Below, in pieces: positions 19,171-27,650 of a DNA stretch of 50,119 nt. The translations under genes and the position numbers were made by a program. The notes beneath the pieces are model-generated. The model was not told the origin of the DNA. It did not search any database and was given only the letters and a program-made list of their open reading frames with translations. Every line of letters starts with the position of its first letter. The first letter of the stretch is position 1. Origin of the DNA: an uncultured Lachnospiraceae bacterium (GTDB lineage Bacteria; Bacillota; Clostridia; Lachnospirales; Lachnospiraceae); assembly GCA_947385425.1 (NCBI GenBank), contig CANDKY010000013.1, positions 1 to 50,119 of the forward strand, given 5' to 3'.

Positions 19171-20298
19171 TCACCGGAACACGCCCCGCACCAGACGGAT
19201 AATCCGCTCCATATCCTCCTCCGTATTTTTAACATCACTCGGCAGGCATAACCCCCGCTCAAAAATATCCCCGGCTACACTCCCCTGCCGCTGCACAGTA
19301 ATAAAATCGTATTCCGCAAACACCGGCTGCAGATGCATCGGTTTCCAAACAGGACGGCCTTCGATATTCTCCTGTTCCAGTACATCCAGCACTTTGTCCG
19401 GCGTTACGCCGCAGCCCTCGGCGATGGTCATACAGGACAGCCAGCAATTCGCATCCCCATCCACATTCAGAGGGTTCATGGTTATCTGCGGCAGATCGGC
19501 AAAAGCTTCCTTATACTGCGCATAGATCTCCTTTTTCCGCCTTTTATGCTCCTCCAGCGACAATAACTGCCCCCGGCCGATGCCGGCCACCACATTGCTC
19601 ATCCTATAATTATACCCAATCTGGGAATGCTGATAATATCTTGCCGGATCCCGCGCCTGGGTTGCAAGGAAACGCGCCCTCCCAATCAGCGCCTCATCCT
19701 CCGATACCAGCATGCCGCCTCCGGAAGTCGTAATAATTTTATTCCCGTTAAAAGAATAAATACCCATCTTCCCAAAAGTCCCTGTATGCTTCCCCTTATA
19801 GGTACTGCCAAGAGACTCCGCCGCATCCTCGATAAGCACTGTGCCGTGCCTCTCACAGATCGCCATAATCTCATCCAGTTTCGCCGGAGTACCATATAGA
19901 TGCACTACAATGACCGCCTTGGGATCCGGGTATTTCTCATACGCTCTTTCCAATGCTTCCGGGGACATATTCCAGGTGTCCCTCTCCGAATCGATAAATA
20001 CCGGCGCGGCATTTTCATAGACGACAGGATTGCAGGTCGCCGAAAAAGTCAGCGAAGGCACAAATACCACATCACCTTTACCGATTCCAAGCAAACGCAG
20101 CGCCAGATGTATCGCCGCCGTCCCCGAACTCAGCGCCGCCGCATGGGCAATACCCGCATATTGTGCCATCTCTTTTTCAAACCCGTTGACATTCGGCCCC
20201 AAAGGCGCTACCCAGTTCGTATCAAATGCCTCCTTCACAAATTCCTGCTCTTTCCCATGCATCGTAGGTGACGATAAATAAATCCTCTTTCCTTCCAT
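19171..20298 (-). CDS. UDP-4-keto-sugar aminotransferase (PglE-like, DegT family)
   Basis: A 375-residue PLP-dependent aminotransferase of the DegT/DnrJ/EryC1 family. LSSGTAAIHLALRLLGIGKGD is the phosphate-binding region, IEDAAESLG carries D158, and the PLP lysine is K187 in SFNGNKIITTSGGG. In the Pgl pathway such an enzyme aminates C4 of the keto sugar made by the dehydratase, whose gene is immediately upstream (2-nt gap). SD GGAGCAGGG is embedded in the end of that gene. Length and motifs are normal. Confidence 0.9.
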   Translation of the reverse strand: MEGKRIYLSSPTMHGKEQEFVKEAFDTNWVAPLGPNVNGFEKEMAQYAGIAHAAALSSGTAAIHLALRLLGIGKGDVVFVPSLTFSATCNPVVYENAAPVFIDSERDTWNMSPEALERAYEKYPDPKAVIVVHLYGTPAKLDEIMAICERHGTVLIEDAAESLGSTYKGKHTGTFGKMGIYSFNGNKIITTSGGGMLVSEDEALIGRARFLATQARDPARYYQHSQIGYNYRMSNVVAGIGRGQLLSLEEHKRRKKEIYAQYKEAFADLPQITMNPLNVDGDANCWLSCMTIAEGCGVTPDKVLDVLEQENIEGRPVWKPMHLQPVFAEYDFITVQRQGSVAGDIFERGLCLPSDVKNTEEDMERIIRLVRGVFR

Positions 20299-20300
20299 AA

Positions 20301-22244
20301 TTATGACCCTGCTCCTTCCTCACTTTTATAATGGTACGTAGGAACAATCTCATGAATCAGCGGCCTGATATCCCCACTCTCATTCTTCGATTCCTCCTTT
20401 AACTTCTTTAACTGGGCAAAAAAGCGCATCTCATCAATCTCTATGGGCCTTCCTACATGTATCAGCTTATTCGCCGTCTCCTTCATGCCCTCCTCGTCCA
20501 TCAGAAGCTCTTCATAAAGCTTTTCACCAGGCCTTAACCCGGTAAATTCTATCTTGATATCCTCACCGACCCGATAACCGGACAAACGGATCAGATTTTC
20601 CGCCAAATCGAGGATTTTCACCGGCTCCCCCATATCCAGCACAAAGATTTCCCCGCCCTTCGCATAAGCGCCTGCCTGTAAGACAAGGGACACGGCCTCC
20701 GGTATTGTCATAAAATAACGGATAATGTCCGGATGGGTCACCGTCACAGGCCCGCCCGCCATAATCTGTTTCCGGAACAGCGGAATCACACTTCCGTTGC
20801 TGCCAAGCACATTCCCGAAACGGACCGCCACAAATTCCGTTTCGTAATGATTATTGAATGTCTGTATAATCATCTCGCAGATCCGCTTGCTCGCCCCCAT
20901 AATATTCGTCGGGTTCACCGCCTTATCCGTGGAAATCAGGACAAACTTCTTCACACCGTAAAAAGCCGCCGCCTGCACAGTCTTCCATGTGCCGAACACA
21001 TTGTTCTTCACCGCCTCGTTGGGGCTGTCCTCCATCAGCGGCACATGCTTGTGCGCCGCCGCGTGGTATACAATATCCGGCCTGTATTTCTCAAAAATCC
21101 AATTCATCCGGTTTGTATTCCTCACCGAAGCGATCAGCACGGTCATTTTCAGTTCCGGATATTTCGTTTTTAACTCCTGCTGTATATCATATACATTATT
21201 TTCATAAATATCAAGGATTACCAACTGCCCCGGCTTATGGCTCGCTATCTGACGGCAAAGCTCGCTCCCGATGGAACCGCCGCCCCCGGTCACCAAAACT
21301 GTTTTATTCTGCACATATCCAAGGATGGAATCCAGATCCACACTGATCGGATCCCTGCCCAACAAATCCTCCACTTCCACATCCCGCAGCTTACTCACAT
21401 TCACTTCGCCGTTCACAAGCTGGTACATCCCCGGGAGAGAACGCAGCTTACAGTTCGTTTCCTTGCATATCTCCAGAATCTGGCGCATCTCCGAACGGGA
21501 TATGGCAGGCATCGCCACGATTATCTCATCGATATCATAAATATCCGCACTCTCTACAATCTTGTCCCGGCCTCCCGTCACCCGGATTCCCTGAATATAC
21601 TTCCCCCATTTTTCCTTGTCATCATCAATAATGCACTTTATAACCATTGTGCTGAAGTTGCTGTTTACAATCTCCTTGATAATCACATTCCCGGCCTCTC
21701 CGGCCCCAATAACCATGACCGAAATCACATTTTTCTTATTCTGCAGCTTATGCTTATGGCTGCGCAGGAACCGATAAGAAAAACGGCTGGCAAAAATCAT
21801 ACTGATCAGCACAAACATATATAGAAAATAATAGCTCCTCGGCACCGGCTGCCCCGCTGTCTTGAAAAACTGCAGCCCCACGCTGTTCACCACCGTGGAT
21901 GCCACGCCGGCCATCACCAGGTTCTGCAGTTCCGTTTCCCCCGCGAAAGCCCACAGGCTGTGATACATCCGGAAAAAATAGAAAATACACAGGGTCAGCA
22001 AAATATTCAGCACGAGAAACTGGTTGATCGGCGCCAGGAAGTGTTCGGGCACCTCATCCGGCCGGAATTCATAACGGATCATTACAGCCATATAGCTTGC
22101 AAATATAATACTGATCACATCATAAATAATCAGGGCCGTACGGCGGTAAAACAGCTTCACATTGAAAGGTTTCTTTTCTCTATTTTTTTGATTTTTTTCT
22201 TGCTTTTCCTGCATTTTTCCCATTGTTCTTTTCACCCATATCAA
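20301..22244 (-). CDS. Membrane UDP-GlcNAc 4,6-dehydratase (PglF/CapD-like)
   Basis: The 647-residue protein has four N-terminal membrane helices (from about residue 30 to 165), a CoA-binding-like Rossmann segment (VISVMVIGAGEAGNVIIKEI), and a C-terminal SDR dehydratase domain with LVTGGGGSIGSELCRQI, a TDKAVNPTNIMGASKR catalytic region and FVAVRFGNVLGSNGSVIPLF. These are hallmarks of PglF/WbpM-type UDP-GlcNAc 4,6-dehydratases, making the 4-keto substrate for the adjacent PglE-like enzyme. The start is uncertain: ATGs at 22244, 22223 and 22214 all lie in the lysine/glutamate-rich overlap with the preceding gene, and none has a clear SD. Confidence 0.9.
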   Translation of the reverse strand: MIWVKRTMGKMQEKQEKNQKNREKKPFNVKLFYRRTALIIYDVISIIFASYMAVMIRYEFRPDEVPEHFLAPINQFLVLNILLTLCIFYFFRMYHSLWAFAGETELQNLVMAGVASTVVNSVGLQFFKTAGQPVPRSYYFLYMFVLISMIFASRFSYRFLRSHKHKLQNKKNVISVMVIGAGEAGNVIIKEIVNSNFSTMVIKCIIDDDKEKWGKYIQGIRVTGGRDKIVESADIYDIDEIIVAMPAISRSEMRQILEICKETNCKLRSLPGMYQLVNGEVNVSKLRDVEVEDLLGRDPISVDLDSILGYVQNKTVLVTGGGGSIGSELCRQIASHKPGQLVILDIYENNVYDIQQELKTKYPELKMTVLIASVRNTNRMNWIFEKYRPDIVYHAAAHKHVPLMEDSPNEAVKNNVFGTWKTVQAAAFYGVKKFVLISTDKAVNPTNIMGASKRICEMIIQTFNNHYETEFVAVRFGNVLGSNGSVIPLFRKQIMAGGPVTVTHPDIIRYFMTIPEAVSLVLQAGAYAKGGEIFVLDMGEPVKILDLAENLIRLSGYRVGEDIKIEFTGLRPGEKLYEELLMDEEGMKETANKLIHVGRPIEIDEMRFFAQLKKLKEESKNESGDIRPLIHEIVPTYHYKSEEGAGS

Positions 22245-25095
22245 AAAGCAGAGGCGCCAGTACCAGCATCAGTAAAAATCCCGCGGGATTGCACAAATGG
22301 AAGATCCATTCCACCAACCCTGCCATGGCAAACGCGGTAAGCACCGCCACAGGCATTGCCGCGCACGGCACTTCCTTCTTCTTTTTATAGTAAATACAGC
22401 CCTGTACAAAGGACGCCGCCCCGACCAGCACAAATACGATACCGACAATAATGCCATGGTCATATGCCACCTGCAGATAAATATTATGCGCATGTACGGC
22501 AAGCGAACCATCCGGCAGTACAGCCCCCATCTCATCATGCCCTTCCAGATTCAATTCCCCCAGATAAGCCTTAAAAATATCCATCCGGCCGTTGGCATAA
22601 GCTTCCGTCTTTTCATACACGCTCATGTCTTCCCCTGCATCTTCTTCCTTTTCCTCCTCATCGTTTGTAAAATCACCTTCCAGCGCTTCCTTCTCCCGTT
22701 CCGCTGCCGCCGCATCATCGGCGGCGCGCTCTTCCTCTGTCTTCGTACCGATAATATTCAGCGTTCTCCCGCCGCTTGAGACGGTATCCGTCCCCCCGGC
22801 TCCCGCCGCGTTTCCGCCATCTGCCGCATTGCCGCCTTCCGCCTCGCTGCCGCCTTCTGCTGCATTGCCGCCTTCCGCTTCGCTGCCGCTATCTGCCGCG
22901 TTGCCGCCTTCCGCCTCGCTGCCGCCATCTGCTGCATTGCCGCCTTCCGCCTCGTTACCGCCATCTGCCGCATCCGCGGCTCCGTCTTCCATATCCATTT
23001 CCTCTATGTCGCCTTCCCAGATCACTTCCCCTTTATTATTGTAACGCTTCGCCAGATACCTCTGGTACTCTTCGCTTCTTTCATAAGAATTGCTTCCGCC
23101 TTCCGGGATACCGAAAATTTTGTTGTTAAACACTTCCATAAACCGGCTTATGTTAATAAAATACATGGAATCCGGCTCCGCCCCCCTTGTAATGACATCG
23201 GGAAACTCCTCTACCTCATACCGGTACACATCGCCCCACACTGCCGGAAGAAGCCTCTGCGCCGTAAAGATCATCGGGAAACACCACGCCAGGGAAACAG
23301 CCATAGCCGCAACCAGCCACGCAACTCCCACGATCCTGCGCTTTCCCATATCTGCGGCAGCCAGCACAAATACGGCAAGCATCATCACCCCGACTGCCAG
23401 GAACCCGGTCCTTGACGCCGTAAACATCATATAAGTCCCCGATACGCCAAACAACAGCAGCTCCTTCCCCATACATTTTATCATGTGCTCCCCATTGCCC
23501 TTCCAATATTCCATATAACGGCCCAGAAGCACCAGAAACGCCGCGCACATAATAAACGCCATATATACCGCAGTCACGGTCACGGTATGGAAAATAAAAG
23601 GATAACGCGGGTATATCCATGCCAAAAACGGCCTGCGCGCAAAACAGAACAGCATACTGCATAAAAAGTTCAGCACCAGCCCGTTACATATATTCTGCAG
23701 CAAATGCGCCCTTTTATCCCAAAATGCATAACGGATATAAAACAGCGCAAAAGCGACGGCCATCGCTACCGTCCACCATCTCGTATTTCGGAATATTACA
23801 AGAAGGGCCAGAAACACACCGATCACTGCCCCATACCATATACTCAGGCGCACGATCCGCTTCTTCCGCCTCCTCAGGATCTGGCAGAGAATACTTACCG
23901 CCAAAAGGCCGCCAAGCGCCGCTGCCGCCATCCCCCAGCGCAGTATCCTGAGATCCCACTCATCCATAGCCAGATAATCCACATAAATACTTCGGTACCA
24001 TAAAATAACCCCGGCCGCTATCACCGCATAGATTAACGTAAGCCTGTTCCAGATATCCCTTTTCCTGCACATCACAAGCGCCGACAAAGCCAGGAAAACC
24101 ATAAGCTGGCGCTCCGCTACCCTGTGATGGATTTCATACAGGCCATTCATATAATTACAGCATGCCCATATCGCCGCCGCAAAAAATATTGCCTGCAGAT
24201 AATCGGCCCCGTTCTTCTTCCACCTTTCGGCTATCGGCACATACTTATCCCTCTCCTTCTTTTGGTTAACAAGATAAAACAATGTTATACCGGCCAGCAG
24301 GATCCCGGCAGTATAAAAAATATTATCCACCCACCTGCCGCTGAACAGCCTCCGTATACTGACAAACCAGAGCGCGGCCGCAGTCCCTGCCGCTGTCAGC
24401 CCGTTCAAAGACATACGTACCATGTACTCCACAGTAACCAGCCGTTCCTTTTTCGTAAGCCTCACATACAGCTCCACCGCTGCCACAAGCACTGCCATCA
24501 CCGCTGCCAGTATTACATCATACCGAAACACCTTATCCTTGCGCAAAGGGACTGTATAATTGTACTCGCCTATAATATTATAACCTTCCAGCTCATCATA
24601 ATTATAAATAAGCCTGCTCACATAAGGCGTCCCGGCATTCTCCGTCTCCTCCAGCCCGAACCACACCCGGCTGCCCTTCACTCCCTGCAGGAAAAAATAA
24701 TAATCCTTTGACACTTCCAGATCTTCGTTAATATAAATCGGGCAGAAACCCGGAATATCGATAAACCTCACATCCACCTGCTGTTCAAACATAATCTGCA
24801 TGTCCGAATCCAGCATACGGAACAGGAAATAATCCACCCTCTGGTCATAATCCCACCCGTTCTGAAAATCCACAACATATAAATTAATCGTCCCCAAATG
24901 GTCATACTGCGCAATAAACCGCTGCAGCAGATAATCCTCCCCCACACTGTCGGAAGAACCGGCCATTCTCTGGTTACTTACGGAAGGGATCGTCTCTTCC
25001 CACAGCCGCAGCGGATATACCGTCAGCATGGCAAAAAGAGTCAGCAATATGATAATACACTGTACAGCCCGGCTTTGCTTTACCACTTTATACAT
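22180..25095 (-). CDS. O-antigen ligase/polymerase-like protein (Wzy/WaaL family) with a repeat insert
   Basis: A 971-residue protein with more than ten membrane helices. The conserved C-terminal HAHNIYLQVAYDHGIIVGIVF matches the periplasmic-loop and helix motif of Wzy/WaaL ligases, which join or polymerise lipid-linked glycans. An N-terminal extracytoplasmic domain (about 30-185) follows the first helix. Residues about 690-770 in the large external loop are a Gly/Ala/Glu/Asn-rich tract with a 12-residue repeat (36 bp, see repeat entry), followed by a very acidic segment. The extreme C-terminus is lysine-rich and overlaps the dehydratase start. Whether it polymerises or ligates cannot be decided. 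Confidence 0.82.
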   Translation of the reverse strand: MYKVVKQSRAVQCIIILLTLFAMLTVYPLRLWEETIPSVSNQRMAGSSDSVGEDYLLQRFIAQYDHLGTINLYVVDFQNGWDYDQRVDYFLFRMLDSDMQIMFEQQVDVRFIDIPGFCPIYINEDLEVSKDYYFFLQGVKGSRVWFGLEETENAGTPYVSRLIYNYDELEGYNIIGEYNYTVPLRKDKVFRYDVILAAVMAVLVAAVELYVRLTKKERLVTVEYMVRMSLNGLTAAGTAAALWFVSIRRLFSGRWVDNIFYTAGILLAGITLFYLVNQKKERDKYVPIAERWKKNGADYLQAIFFAAAIWACCNYMNGLYEIHHRVAERQLMVFLALSALVMCRKRDIWNRLTLIYAVIAAGVILWYRSIYVDYLAMDEWDLRILRWGMAAAALGGLLAVSILCQILRRRKKRIVRLSIWYGAVIGVFLALLVIFRNTRWWTVAMAVAFALFYIRYAFWDKRAHLLQNICNGLVLNFLCSMLFCFARRPFLAWIYPRYPFIFHTVTVTAVYMAFIMCAAFLVLLGRYMEYWKGNGEHMIKCMGKELLLFGVSGTYMMFTASRTGFLAVGVMMLAVFVLAAADMGKRRIVGVAWLVAAMAVSLAWCFPMIFTAQRLLPAVWGDVYRYEVEEFPDVITRGAEPDSMYFINISRFMEVFNNKIFGIPEGGSNSYERSEEYQRYLAKRYNNKGEVIWEGDIEEMDMEDGAADAADGGNEAEGGNAADGGSEAEGGNAADSGSEAEGGNAAEGGSEAEGGNAADGGNAAGAGGTDTVSSGGRTLNIIGTKTEEERAADDAAAAEREKEALEGDFTNDEEEKEEDAGEDMSVYEKTEAYANGRMDIFKAYLGELNLEGHDEMGAVLPDGSLAVHAHNIYLQVAYDHGIIVGIVFVLVGAASFVQGCIYYKKKKEVPCAAMPVAVLTAFAMAGLVEWIFHLCNPAGFLLMLVLAPLLFDMGEKNNGKNAGKARKKSKK
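22831..22974 (-). repeat. 36-bp tandem repeat, four copies, inside the ligase-like gene
   Basis: Four contiguous 36-bp units start at 22831, 22867, 22903 and 22939, with a partial unit before the first. Each encodes twelve residues of the type NAADGGSEAEGG. The period is a multiple of three, so copy-number change would lengthen or shorten the external loop without a frameshift. Units differ mainly by single-base changes, consistent with repeated slippage or recombination. Confidence 0.92.
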
Positions 25096-25207
25096 ACGAA
25101 ATCTCCATTCTTATATCCCCGCATATCGCAGGCAGGACTTGCGATATGCACCGTTTTACATTATTTCCGGCCGTCTTCCTTTATGCGGCATATTTTACCA
25201 ATCTTCG

Positions 25208-25373
25208 CTAGAGCGTGTCTGAAAAATGCTTTCCCTGAGATGTGCGTCACAATTTGTGGGAGATTTGCACCAAATGAAGGGCGCATAGTGGGCTATGTAA
25301 CCTGAATTTGGTGCAAATATCGCGCAAAGTGGGGCGTACAGATCGGGGGAATGATTTTTCAAACACGCTCTAG
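25208..25373. repeat. 166-bp palindromic element (CTAGAGCGTGT type)
   Basis: The ends CTAGAGCGTGT and ACACGCTCTAG are perfect inverted repeats, and the pairing continues through TGAAAAAT..ATTTTTCA. A second nested pair, GATTTGCACCAAAT and ATTTGGTGCAAATAT, surrounds the centre. The element fills most of the gap between the DUF6020-like and ligase-like genes. A fragment of the same end occurs at 12964-12984. It has no coding capacity and would form a long cruciform or RNA hairpin. I take it as a non-autonomous mobile or REP-like element. Confidence 0.8.
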
Positions 25374-25383
25374 TATAGCACAA

Positions 25384-27480
25384 TCAATCGCCTTTTACAA
25401 GAACTGCTGCCGCTCCCGGCAGGGCAAACCACAAAATCAGCACATATCTTGGCAAATAGGTAGGCCCCAGCACCACGGTCAGCCACAGGAGCAATACCAT
25501 GCCGAACGGAAGCAGCAGCCCGTACTGCCTCCTGTAATAAGCATAACCTCCTGTGAACACAAATATCCAAAAAAGAAAACCCGGCGAAAATAACATGGAC
25601 ACTGCCGGAACTTTCTGCTGCGTAATTTCCAACGACAGCCTCCGATACCATTCATCCAGCCAGGGAATCCTGCTCTCCCGCTCCCCCGGCAATTCCACCT
25701 CATACCCGAAAAAGGAACTGTCCCCATAAGTGAAAGTAAACACACCGTTTCCCCGGTATACATCAATCACCGTATCCGGATACCAGAAACCATAGGAAGT
25801 CATAAACCAGGCATTCAGGTAGCTGAACGGATGCCTCATTCCCACTTCCGCCCACAACCGGGCATACTTCCACGGATCTGACGCAAAAGCCTCGTTCACA
25901 AACCACCTCTTTACCCCGTCCGACACCTTTGCCGTATAAAAGGCAAGCGCCTCCTCCGGAAGAATTTCATATAAAGTTTCCTTCTGCTCCTCCGTCAGGC
26001 TGTCCCCTTCATAATTCCATACCCTGGCAAGCTGCTGGATCGGGACCGTAAGCATCTCCTGTTTTTCCGAACCCCCGGCGGACAGCAATCCTGCCAGCCC
26101 CGCTGTCACAGCGGTATATGCCCCGAACACAATCCCCAACAGCAATACCATCCTGCACACCATTTTCCGCCCGCACCTTTTCCCGCAAAAAAGCAGTACT
26201 GCCGGAACCAATACAAGAAAAGCATACATTCCGTTATGCCGGAAACACATCATCACCAATGCGCCGCCGCCAAACAGCAGCCATTTGTTCCAATCATCCC
26301 TAAAGCCCTCCGGGCGCATCCCAAGATCTGTCAGCGAGACAAGCACAAGCAGCAACGCAGCACTGAAAATACCATCCTTCGCCGAACAGAGTACAAACAT
26401 GACATTCACCGGAAAAAATGCAAAATACAGCGCGGTGGCAATACGCAGCCACCTGCGCACGCCTGATTTTTCCATAAAATACAGTACATAACTGAATACC
26501 CCCGCCATTCCGGCCATCTGCAGGAGCGTATAGGATGCAATCCCCGCGTTATAAGATCCGGTCAGTTTATGCACCGCCTGTATAATCCCCCCAAGCAGCA
26601 GTACATGGGGAAGGGGATGATGGGTAGTAAACCGGCGTGTCTGTACCTGCATCAGCTCATCCTGCGCATCATAAACAAAAAAACCGGGATACACTGCCAG
26701 AAAAACCGGAAGCCAGCAGAGGAGGAAAAAAGCTATCCGTATAACCGCCCGCTTCCTCCCAGCCATCCCGTCCCACCTCCTGAGCCAGGCATCCGTCCAT
26801 CCCCTCCATAATACAGCCCTGCCCCTTCCAGGGCGTCCTGCCGTGTCCCCTCCCTCTCCTGCCGAATCCGCACTCCCTCTGCATATCGCTGTTTTTCTAT
26901 CATCCCTGCACCCGCGCTGTTCCGCAACAGCCGTTTCCTCTTCCGGCTCCCGGCCGCAGCCGTCCCTTCTCCCACGCTGTTTTTCAGCAGCCGTTTCCTC
27001 CTCCGGCTCCCGGCCGCAGCCGCCCCTGCACCCGCGCTGTTCCAGCCACATCCACCCGCGGAAGATCCAAACAGCCAGCACGGCCGTCCAGGCCAGCACG
27101 GCCAGCCACATTCCGCCATCCCGGAAATTCACATTCTCCGAACAATCCAACTGCACCCCGAAAGCAATGCACAGCGAAAACAGCCCGGCAATGGCACAGG
27201 CCGCTCCCATTCCATGGCATCCCCATTTCCCCGGCATGTCACTTTTACCTTTCCCGCCGCACGCCTGCCGCACATCCCGCAGGGAACGGCAGCACAAAAA
27301 CCAAATGCCCCCATAAGCCAACACACTGAACCAGCTATTGCTGACCGCCAACGTATTTCCTTTCAAATTAAGCATCCGCGGCAGACAGTACACAGCCGCC
27401 AGGGACAGCACGCCGGATACTGCCAAATCCATTCTGTTTTTTTTGCTGTTTTTTTTGCTGTTTTCCTGCATCCTCTTCAC
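25384..27480 (-). CDS. Polytopic membrane protein, DUF6020-like, putative GT-C enzyme
   Basis: A 698-residue membrane protein with at least twelve predicted helices. The segment AVYPGFFVYDAQDELMQVQTRRFTTHHPLPHVLLLGG after the fifth hydrophobic block, then ALYFAFFPVNVMFVLCSAKDGIFSAALLL and MMCFRHNGMYAFLVLVPA, resemble the DUF6020 family common in Lachnospiraceae glycan loci. The acidic loop after a helix is GT-C-like, but biochemistry is unknown. A hydrophilic loop at about residues 140-235 contains 20-residue repeats (60 bp). The start is GTG at 27478-27480 or ATG at 27469-27471; neither has a strong SD. Confidence 0.7.
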   Translation of the reverse strand: MKRMQENSKKNSKKNRMDLAVSGVLSLAAVYCLPRMLNLKGNTLAVSNSWFSVLAYGGIWFLCCRSLRDVRQACGGKGKSDMPGKWGCHGMGAACAIAGLFSLCIAFGVQLDCSENVNFRDGGMWLAVLAWTAVLAVWIFRGWMWLEQRGCRGGCGREPEEETAAEKQRGRRDGCGREPEEETAVAEQRGCRDDRKTAICRGSADSAGEGGDTAGRPGRGRAVLWRGWTDAWLRRWDGMAGRKRAVIRIAFFLLCWLPVFLAVYPGFFVYDAQDELMQVQTRRFTTHHPLPHVLLLGGIIQAVHKLTGSYNAGIASYTLLQMAGMAGVFSYVLYFMEKSGVRRWLRIATALYFAFFPVNVMFVLCSAKDGIFSAALLLVLVSLTDLGMRPEGFRDDWNKWLLFGGGALVMMCFRHNGMYAFLVLVPAVLLFCGKRCGRKMVCRMVLLLGIVFGAYTAVTAGLAGLLSAGGSEKQEMLTVPIQQLARVWNYEGDSLTEEQKETLYEILPEEALAFYTAKVSDGVKRWFVNEAFASDPWKYARLWAEVGMRHPFSYLNAWFMTSYGFWYPDTVIDVYRGNGVFTFTYGDSSFFGYEVELPGERESRIPWLDEWYRRLSLEITQQKVPAVSMLFSPGFLFWIFVFTGGYAYYRRQYGLLLPFGMVLLLWLTVVLGPTYLPRYVLILWFALPGAAAVLVKGD
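26915..27034 (-). repeat. 60-bp tandem repeat, two full copies, inside the DUF6020-like gene
   Basis: Units start with CGCTGT at 26915 and 26975, with the next partial unit at 27035 and another partial at 26887. The encoded 20-residue repeat carries GCGREPEEETA. It is in frame and sits in a hydrophilic loop, so copy number could vary without breaking the gene. Confidence 0.8.
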
Positions 27481-27520
27481 ACCCGGAATATCCTATATCC
27501 TCCCGCAGCACTATTGAACT

Positions 27521-27650
27521 GCGCAAAAATAAATTTATCCTCCTGCTTGTCTATTTCTCCGACATCAAGTTACTGCGCTTCACCACTTTTCGCCTGATTT
27601 TTGTCCCGCACTCTCAAAAAAATATTCGGCGCAATCTGGTAAATTTATTT
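27521..27650. repeat. Inverted repeat at the 3' end of the acetyltransferase/glycosyltransferase gene
   Basis: The left arm at 27524-27539 (AAAAATAAATTTATC) and right arm at 27639-27650 (GGTAAATTTATTT) pair over about 13 bp, enclosing about 100 bp. On the transcribed strand the right arm supplies the TAA stop of the fusion gene. It is weaker than the other palindromes in the window. Confidence 0.45.
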
